Assembly: GCF_016908525.1 (NCBI RefSeq)
Contig: NZ_JAFBEB010000007.1
Coordinates: forward strand, 124,001 to 188,000
Length of the DNA: 64,000 bases
Source: Brevibacillus fulvus
Lineage (GTDB): Bacteria > Bacillota > Bacilli > Brevibacillales > Brevibacillaceae
Direction: 5' to 3'
The position numbers and the translations under genes are program-made. The notes under the pieces were generated by a model that saw only the letters and a program-made list of their open reading frames with translations, made no database searches and was not told the DNA's origin. Shown here piece after piece: positions 58,354-64,000 of this stretch (the stretch's first letter is position 1; each line of letters starts with the position of its first letter).

Positions 58354-58884
58354 CTACTTATACAGGGGAGAGCAAAAGGGAGTAAGTGCCGCCAGAACCG
58401 CTTCGCAAAACACGTCTGGCCGGTTGATCCGCCCTGCTGTCAGCAGTCCATATGCGCCTCCTTTTTGATGATTTCCCTCCGTACCGCTCCATTCGTCAAT
58501 TACCGTCCGCAACTCAATCCCTTCCCGCTTGACCCGTTCGCCGATTTGCGCCGGAATGGGGAAGGCCAGCCCTTTGCCAAGGTATAATTGCCGGCCGTTC
58601 CAGGCGGCACAGACGGAGATGAGGTACCATTGGTTCGTAAATTGGTCGTCAAAGGTGAGACCGCCTTCCATGCCGAGGCCGATCTGGGCTTCCGGCACGG
58701 CTTCCAATACGGCCTTGGCGCGATTGATTGCTCCTTGCACCGTTTCCGCTTCCGACAGGGGCTGGTCCGAGACTTGGGAGGGGACCGCTGCGCAAAGTGG
58801 GGTTTGTCCGGTCGCCCGTATGACCGCTTCCTGCTTGGCGCGATTTGTTGTACCCAAAGCTAGTTTAATACCGGAAAAATCCAT
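58354..58884 (-). CDS. DUF84-family inosine/xanthosine triphosphatase
   Basis: This 176-residue house-cleaning NTPase is related to YjjX; such enzymes hydrolyse ITP and XTP. Signatures are LALGTTNRAKQEAVIRA, VSDQPLSEAETVQGAINRAK, GLGMEGGLTFDD and the lysine/aspartate region HQKGGAYGLLTAGRINR. ATG 58884, 6 nt after GAAGGTG, was chosen over TTG 58902. It is divergent from dapF. Confidence 0.87.
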   Translation of the reverse strand: MDFSGIKLALGTTNRAKQEAVIRATGQTPLCAAVPSQVSDQPLSEAETVQGAINRAKAVLEAVPEAQIGLGMEGGLTFDDQFTNQWYLISVCAAWNGRQLYLGKGLAFPIPAQIGERVKREGIELRTVIDEWSGTEGNHQKGGAYGLLTAGRINRPDVFCEAVLAALTPFCSPLYK

Positions 58885-59051
58885 TTGCTTCACCTTCGTC
58901 AAGTTATCGTTTGATCAAGCGCGTTTACCGCCATGATTCCCCAAAAGTATAACATGAGTCAAAAAATCATGTCTGTACTCGTCCGTTTTCTCCGCGGTGA
59001 TTTATGATAAAATAATGATCAATTCAGTTTAGAGCCAAAGGAGCAGCTTAT

Positions 59052-59927
59052 ATGAAATTTACCAAAATGCATGGTCTTGGGAACGACTACGTCTATGTGA
59101 ATGGTTTTGCGGAACCGTTAGACCAGGTTGATTTGCCCGAATTGTCCAGACGTGTCAGCGATCGTCATTTTGGCATCGGCGGAGACGGCCTGATTTTGAT
59201 TTTGCCATCGGAAAAAGCGGATTTTCGGATGCGGGTGTTCAACAATGATGGCAGTGAAGCGAAAAATTGCGGCAACGGTTTGCGTTGTGTCAGCAAGTAT
59301 GTCTATGATCACGGGTTGACTGCCAAAACCAGTTTCACGGTAGAAACGTTGGGCGGGATTGTCCAACCCCGGATTCAGACAGGACCAGACGGAAAAGCTG
59401 CTCTCATTACGATCGATATGGGGGAGCCGAGACTTGCTCGCAAGTTTATTCCGATGCTCGGTCAACCTGATGAGCAGGTGATCGGGCATCCGCTGAAAAT
59501 CGAAGACCGGGAATTTACCTTTACTGCGGTTTCGATGGGAAATCCGCACGCGATCCTGTTTTTCGATGAGCTTCGAGATGACGATGTCGTTTATTACGGG
59601 CCATTGATTGAAAACAACGAACTGTTTCCGGAACGAACCAATGTCGAGTTCATTCAAGTGCAAAATCGGAAGGAAATCCTGTTTCGGGTTTGGGAACGCG
59701 GTTCAGGTGTAACCCTTGCCTGCGGGACGGGGGCGTGCGCTGCCGCGGTTGCCGGCGTGTTAAGCGGGAAAACGGATCGGAACGTAACGGTTCATCTGCT
59801 CGGCGGCGATTTGGAGATTGAATGGCGGGAAAGTGACAACCATGTGTATATGACGGGACCAGCCACAGAAGTATTCTCCGGCGAATATTTGGGAACGATT
59901 CCTTATTTGCAACAAAAAACCCCTTAG
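59052..59927 (+). CDS. dapF: Diaminopimelate epimerase
   Basis: This PLP-independent epimerase converts LL- to meso-diaminopimelate for lysine and peptidoglycan synthesis. It has 291 residues. The two catalytic cysteines are in EAKNCGNGLRC and TLACGTGACA; other marks are KMHGLGNDYVY at the N-terminus, GGDGLILI, and MGNPHAILF. AAAGGAG precedes ATG 59052. The terminator stem overlaps its last codons, so it is monocistronic. It supports a meso-DAP cell wall. Confidence 0.97.
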   Translation: MKFTKMHGLGNDYVYVNGFAEPLDQVDLPELSRRVSDRHFGIGGDGLILILPSEKADFRMRVFNNDGSEAKNCGNGLRCVSKYVYDHGLTAKTSFTVETLGGIVQPRIQTGPDGKAALITIDMGEPRLARKFIPMLGQPDEQVIGHPLKIEDREFTFTAVSMGNPHAILFFDELRDDDVVYYGPLIENNELFPERTNVEFIQVQNRKEILFRVWERGSGVTLACGTGACAAAVAGVLSGKTDRNVTVHLLGGDLEIEWRESDNHVYMTGPATEVFSGEYLGTIPYLQQKTP

Positions 59928-59946
59928 GCAAGCCTTAAGGGGTTTT
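59914..59946. terminator. Terminator overlapping the dapF stop
   Basis: AAAACCCCTTA pairs with TTAAGGGGTTTT; the T-runs make it work for dapF and for the convergent LysM gene. Confidence 0.9.
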
Positions 59947-59963
59947 ATCTGCAAGCGTCCGCT

Positions 59964-61172
59964 TTAATTGACACCGGCGGCGATTTTGATTGCTGCCTGG
60001 TGGTCGGGATCAAGCTTGTCGTCGGCATGTCGACGGCTGTTCAAGAAGTGAATGTCAAAATGTCCGTTAAAGTCGTTATCGGTAATGTATTCGATACTGT
60101 GCGGCATCGATGCCATCGACGCGGCAATTTTGCGTCCGTCCACTTCGACGATGACCGGGCGAACCGCCCAGGAGTATGTACCGCCCCATATTTTTTTGAT
60201 GGTTGCCGCATCAGCCGAAGTCAACGGTTCGGTATCGGAGTGGGAAGCCCCGATCGTCCGCTTCACTTTGAAGGAGACTCCGGTTTCAAAATCGGTGACG
60301 TCCGCAACTTTGCCGATGGGGAACAAGTATTGGGCCGCTTCAAACCAATCCAGATATTCGCCGTATTTTGCGGCTGGTGTCTGGGTGAGCGGAATGTGAT
60401 GCACAGGGATTTTCAACACTTCGCCTCCGTAGAGAACGGTCGATTCGCTCATGTTGTTTGCCTGCAGCAGCTCTTCCATCGGGATACCTTGGGCAATGCT
60501 AATATTCCACAAAGTATCACTGCTCTTCACCGTGTAGTTTTTATAGTCAACCCAAGGCTTGTCCGATGTGCCCGCGGTTGATTTTTCGGCCGTTGTGTTC
60601 GCCGAATTGTCGTCAGTGCCGCTATTTGTGGTGCCAGCCGTGCTGCGCGATTGCGCGTCCCAAGGAATGATCAGCTTTTGCCCGACATCGATGTTGGTAT
60701 TCTTGAGCTGGTTGAATGCCATCAGCAGGTCAACGCTGATCTTGTTCGCGTTGGCAATCGACCAAAGAATATCCCCTTTTTTTACGGTATAAATCGCGCT
60801 GGCGGGAACCGGGATCAACAGTTTTTCACCATCAATCAGCATATCGCTGTCCAATTGATTGATTTCCTTGATTTTGCTAACGGTCGTTTTGAAGCGGTTT
60901 GCCAGTTTCCACAAGGAATCGGGCGGTTGAATTTCATAAACGATGGAAGTCGGCGGGATATAGAGAGTGCTGCCGTCTACAATCTCATCGTCGGCAAGAT
61001 GGTTGGCGATTTTCAACTGCTCGATCGTCACACCGTATTTTTGGGCCAGCTTCCACAATGAATCTTGTGGTGTCACCGTTACGGTTTGGGCAAATACAAA
61101 CGTAGCGGGCAACAATACTGCTCCGGTCAAAAGGGAGCCAATAATTGAGCGTTTCCATGTTGTTAGCCTCAT
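59964..61172 (-). CDS. Secreted LysM-repeat protein with conserved C-terminal domain
   Basis: This 402-residue exported protein has a signal peptide MRLTTWKRSIIGSLLTGAVL ending near FVFAQT. Four LysM modules follow (VTPQDSLWKLAQKYGVTIEQ, IQPPDSLWKLANRFKTTVSK, VKKGDILWSIANANKISVDL, VKSSDTLWNISIAQGIPMEE), which bind peptidoglycan N-acetylglucosamine. A Ser/Thr-rich linker lies before the fourth. The last 110 residues form a domain with FKVKRTIGASHSDTEPLTSA and FDIHFLNSRRHADDKLDPDH that is conserved in other Bacillales LysM proteins; its activity is unknown. ATG 61172 follows AAGGAGG. It may act at the cell wall or spore cortex. Confidence 0.88.
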   Translation of the reverse strand: MRLTTWKRSIIGSLLTGAVLLPATFVFAQTVTVTPQDSLWKLAQKYGVTIEQLKIANHLADDEIVDGSTLYIPPTSIVYEIQPPDSLWKLANRFKTTVSKIKEINQLDSDMLIDGEKLLIPVPASAIYTVKKGDILWSIANANKISVDLLMAFNQLKNTNIDVGQKLIIPWDAQSRSTAGTTNSGTDDNSANTTAEKSTAGTSDKPWVDYKNYTVKSSDTLWNISIAQGIPMEELLQANNMSESTVLYGGEVLKIPVHHIPLTQTPAAKYGEYLDWFEAAQYLFPIGKVADVTDFETGVSFKVKRTIGASHSDTEPLTSADAATIKKIWGGTYSWAVRPVIVEVDGRKIAASMASMPHSIEYITDNDFNGHFDIHFLNSRRHADDKLDPDHQAAIKIAAGVN

Positions 61173-61589
61173 AAAATCCTCCTTGGTGTCTTTCAAGATG
61201 TGGTTCTGGATAGATTCATTGTAGACGGAGGATAATCTCGCATTCATTGGATAATTTTCTCCTGCGTTTCCAGTTTTATCATGGTCGGGACTTAAGTCTC
61301 GGTTTTTGCCAATCGGGCAGGAATCCGCGGGAAACGGCTTGTCGCAAGGGCTCGCTGTCCCGCCTTTGCTGTTTTTGTTGCTCATCGGTTAATTGGAGCG
61401 AATCAGCAATTACGGAAAAATAAGCGAAAAGTCATTGCTGAATTTGGCAACGCTGATTTTTCCAAGAGAAGATTGAATGCGGACAGGGAAAGATAAAAGC
61501 AGCGGAAAACTATACCGTACGAAAGCTTCCGTGGTATGATGGAACGTAGTCTGAGACGACTACAGTCTTGATATAAGAAGGTGTCTTAC
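61173..61589. other. Divergent intergenic region between the LysM gene and nifZ
   Basis: About 417 nt without a supported gene. It contains a 6-bp palindrome GTAGTC/GACTAC (61546-61563) just before the nifZ ribosome site, and A/T-rich TATGAT near 61534 that may be part of a promoter. A minus-strand open frame reaches to 61385, but only the part after ATG 61172 has a ribosome site. Confidence 0.5.
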
Positions 61590-62735
61590 GTGATTTACCT
61601 TGATAACAGTGCAACCACACGTCCTGATCCGCAGGTGGTAGAGGTTGTCAAAAAGACGATGGAACGATATTACGGCAACCCCTCCTCGCTCCACCAGCTG
61701 GGAGTCGATGCGGAAAAGGTGTTAAATCAGGCCAGACTGATTTCTGCCCAGGCGTTGCGGTGTAAACCGGGAGAGATCATTTTTACATCTGGCGGTACCG
61801 AGAGCAATAATGCGGCAATTAAAGGTGTTGCCTTTCAATATCAGTCCCGGGGGAAACATATTGTTACCTCGGAAGTGGAACATCCCGCTGTTTATGATGT
61901 GTGCCGGCAGCTGGAAGCATGGGGATTTACCGTTACTTATTTGCCGGTTGACCATCAAGGGCGGGTATCGTTGGAAGATGTCAAAAAGGCGATTCGCCCC
62001 GATACGATTCTGGTTTCCATTATGCATGTCAACAACGAACTGGGAACGATCCAGCCGATTCGGGAAATTGGCGAACATTTGAAAGCATTTCCGAAGATAG
62101 TTTTTCATGTGGATGCTGTCCAGAGCTTCGGCAAGCTTGAACTGCGGCCCAAAGAATGGGGGATCGATCTGCTCAGCGTGTCGGCCCATAAATTTCACGG
62201 TCCTCGCGGTGTCGGCATTTTAATGAAGCGAGAGGGCATTACGCTACAGCCGCTGTTGGCGGGTGGCGGGCAGGAAGGCGGCGTTCGTTCCGGAACGGAA
62301 AACTTGCCGGCAATCTCCGGAATGGCCAAAGCCATACGCTTGCTGGACGAAGCTGCCGAGCAACAGCGCAGTTCGTTGACTGCCATGCATGAATGGCTCA
62401 AGCGGGAGATTCAACAAATTCCCGGCTGTGTGCTGAATTCACCGGCTGAAGGCGGGGCGCCGCATATCCTGAATTTTTCCGTCCCGGGCGTCAAGTCGGA
62501 AGTGCTGCTGCACACTTTGGAAGAAAAGGGGTTCCTTGTCTCGACCAAATCAGCCTGTTCGTCGAAAGCAAACGAACCGAGCCGTGTCTTAATGGCAACC
62601 GGAATGGATCGCGAACGGGCTTTATCGTCGATCCGCGTCAGTCTCAGCCGGGAAAATCGGCAGCAAGAACTCGAGCAATTTGTTGCAGCGCTGCGGGATA
62701 GCCTCGATCGGCTCAGAGCTTATATGAATGTGTAA
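61590..62735 (+). CDS. nifZ: Cysteine desulfurase NifZ/IscS type, partner of ThiI
   Basis: This PLP enzyme takes sulphur from cysteine; in Bacillus, NifZ passes it to ThiI for 4-thiouridine in tRNA. The 381-residue protein starts MIYLDNSATTRPDPQVVEVV, with TSGGTESNN, VEHPAV, the PLP lysine in SVSAHKFHGPRGVG and the catalytic cysteine in STKSACSSKANEPSRVL. GTG 61590, 6 nt after AGAAGGTG, was chosen; GTG 61581 overlaps the ribosome site. thiI begins 12 nt after its stop, as in Bacillus. Confidence 0.95.
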   Translation: MIYLDNSATTRPDPQVVEVVKKTMERYYGNPSSLHQLGVDAEKVLNQARLISAQALRCKPGEIIFTSGGTESNNAAIKGVAFQYQSRGKHIVTSEVEHPAVYDVCRQLEAWGFTVTYLPVDHQGRVSLEDVKKAIRPDTILVSIMHVNNELGTIQPIREIGEHLKAFPKIVFHVDAVQSFGKLELRPKEWGIDLLSVSAHKFHGPRGVGILMKREGITLQPLLAGGGQEGGVRSGTENLPAISGMAKAIRLLDEAAEQQRSSLTAMHEWLKREIQQIPGCVLNSPAEGGAPHILNFSVPGVKSEVLLHTLEEKGFLVSTKSACSSKANEPSRVLMATGMDRERALSSIRVSLSRENRQQELEQFVAALRDSLDRLRAYMNV

Positions 62736-62747
62736 AGGATGGCTGAA

Positions 62748-63950
62748 ATGAACTACGATGTGATATTGATACGTTACGGTGAACTCGCCCTTAAAGGGAG
62801 AAACCGCGATGATTTTGAAGAAGCTTTGCTGCGAAATACGAAAAATATTTTGCGTCCCTTTTTCAAGGCGAAGGTTCGCCGCAATTACGGACGAATGTAT
62901 GTGGAATTGAACGGTGAAGATGCCGATGCCGTCATGGAAAGACTGCAGCGTGTTTTTGGGATTTCTTCGTTTAGCCCAACATTAAAAATAGAAGGGACGG
63001 AAGAAGCGATTAAACAGGCAGCCACAGAGCTGATGCTTTCACTGTCTCCCCGTCCTGCGACGTTTCGGGTGGAAACGCGACGTGCGGACAAACGGTTTCC
63101 CATCCCTTCGATGGAAGTGAGTCGCAGGATCGGCGGGCATCTGCTGCGCAATATTCCGGGGTTAAAGGTAGATTTGCACCAGCCGGAAGTGACGATCAGC
63201 GTGGAAATCCGAACGGAAGGGACGTTTATCAGCTGTCTGACGATACCGGGCCCAGGCGGTTTTCCCGTAGGAGTCAGCGGCAAAGTGCTGCTTCTGCTGT
63301 CGGGGGGGATCGACAGTCCGGTTGCCGGCTGGATGATGATGAAACGCGGCGTTACTTTGGAGGCCATTCACTTCCACAGCTACCCGTTTACAAGCGAGCG
63401 TTCTCTGCAAAAAGTTCGCGACCTGGCGCAAAAACTGACCCGTTGGGGCGGAACCGTGCGCTTGCATGTCGTCCCGTTTACGGAAATTCAGACGGCCATC
63501 CGGGACAAGTGTCCGGCGGATTATTTGATTACGATCATGCGGCGTTTTATGATGCGAATTGCCGAGCAAGTGGCGAAGAAGACCGGGGCGTTGGCGTTGG
63601 CAAGCGGCGAAAGCCTGGGGCAAGTGGCCTCGCAAACGTTGGAAAGCATGAACACAATCAATTCCGTCATCAATATGCCGTTGTTGCGCCCGCTTGTCAG
63701 TATGGATAAGACGGAAATTACCGATATTTCACGGCGGATCGATACGTTTGAACTGTCGATTCTGCCTTATGAGGATTGTTGTACGATCTTTACCCCGAAA
63801 AATCCGGTAACCCGTCCCAAACCGGAAATTGCCGCACGCTATGAGGAGGTTCTCGACATTGACGCGCTGGTGGCGGATGCCGTTGAACGGACTGAGGTGG
63901 AAGAAATTACGACGAAGCGGCAGGAAACAGATTTTGACGACTTGTTTTGA
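62748..63950 (+). CDS. thiI: tRNA 4-thiouridine sulfurtransferase ThiI
   Basis: ThiI adenylates uridine 8 of tRNA and installs sulphur there. The 400-residue protein has an N-terminal ferredoxin-like/THUMP region (IRYGELALKGRNRDDFEEAL, FRVETRRADKRFPIPSMEVS) and a PP-loop ATPase motif LLLLSGGIDSPVAGWMMMKR. The sequence ends in LDIDALVADAVERTEVEEIT without a rhodanese domain, as in Bacillus, so a persulfide from NifZ must be used directly. ATG 62748 was chosen because AAAGG lies at a useful distance; ATG 62739 is too close. It is likely co-transcribed with nifZ. Confidence 0.96.
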   Translation: MNYDVILIRYGELALKGRNRDDFEEALLRNTKNILRPFFKAKVRRNYGRMYVELNGEDADAVMERLQRVFGISSFSPTLKIEGTEEAIKQAATELMLSLSPRPATFRVETRRADKRFPIPSMEVSRRIGGHLLRNIPGLKVDLHQPEVTISVEIRTEGTFISCLTIPGPGGFPVGVSGKVLLLLSGGIDSPVAGWMMMKRGVTLEAIHFHSYPFTSERSLQKVRDLAQKLTRWGGTVRLHVVPFTEIQTAIRDKCPADYLITIMRRFMMRIAEQVAKKTGALALASGESLGQVASQTLESMNTINSVINMPLLRPLVSMDKTEITDISRRIDTFELSILPYEDCCTIFTPKNPVTRPKPEIAARYEEVLDIDALVADAVERTEVEEITTKRQETDFDDLF

Positions 63951-63986
63951 CCAGACAGAACTGAGGGATTATGGGAGGGGAACGGC

Positions 63987-64000
63987 ATGATCATCCGCTT
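63987..64000 (+). CDS. Start of a gene cut by the window end
   Basis: ATG 63987 follows GGGAGGGG at 6 nt. Only MIIR can be read, so no function is proposed. It is 36 nt after thiI in the same direction. Confidence 0.5.

Noticed and set aside
1-64000. CRISPR arrays, rRNA or tRNA genes
   Set aside because: No regularly spaced repeats and no rRNA or tRNA core sequences were noticed on either strand.

Overview
The window comes from the chromosome of an endospore-forming, low-to-middle GC Firmicute of the order Bacillales. The gene set is most like Brevibacillus, Paenibacillus and their relatives, but the species cannot be fixed from sequence reading alone. Evidence includes CcpA next to an AroA-type DAHP synthase/chorismate mutase, CodY, Spo0M, YtrH/YtrI, YjcZ-type mini-proteins, an SspM-like spore protein, a YtxJ bacilliredoxin, a tyrosyl T-box, a SAM-I riboswitch and Gram-positive Shine-Dalgarno sequences throughout. 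No rRNA, tRNA, CRISPR array or IS transposase was seen.

Layout. 1-7.3 kb: 5' part of aconitase, a molybdopterin block (moeB and a moaD-moaE fusion facing moaC and an MFS transporter), and a SAM-I riboswitch controlling an MtnE-type aminotransferase. 7.46-11.6 kb: a cytosolic HtrA-like serine protease gene cut in two by a 3.4-kb element that carries a large serine recombinase, an HxlR regulator and a YheC/YheD ATP-grasp protein. Exact 12-bp direct repeats flank the element, and joining across them restores the protease frame. 11.9-15.5 kb: PadR regulator, M29-type aminopeptidase, tandem YjcZ mini-genes, two small zinc-ribbon proteins and YtxJ. 15.6-26.5 kb: an FtsA-like ATPase with a repeat tail, aroA-ccpA, a nucleosidase-glutaredoxin fusion, acuC/acuA and a class A penicillin-binding protein with fibronectin domains.

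26.5-45 kb: T-box/tyrS facing rpsD with its leader, an SLH-anchored YcdB/YcdC protein, a phosphatase/GGDEF pair, a lipoprotein, a TPM-domain/coiled-coil membrane protein, a YtfP-like flavoprotein, a GNAT protein, a YtoP-like M42 peptidase, an SspM-like spore protein, an MFS exporter and several small genes. 45-54 kb: ytrH-ytrI, spo0M, codY, a chemoreceptor, a second MFS protein, an SDR, a DUF1540 protein, a YqfW-like nucleotidase and a low-complexity DUF4190-like membrane protein. 54-64 kb: iclR-tctC-tctB-tctA carboxylate uptake genes with two matching IclR-type operator candidates, a DUF84 NTPase, dapF, a LysM protein, and the nifZ-thiI pair for tRNA 4-thiouridine synthesis.

The most notable system is the interrupted protease. 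A compact recombinase element lies precisely inside the coding sequence in the manner of the skin element of sigK, and its cargo belongs to a spore-associated family. This suggests a developmentally reversible gene interruption, though excision itself is inferred and not shown.
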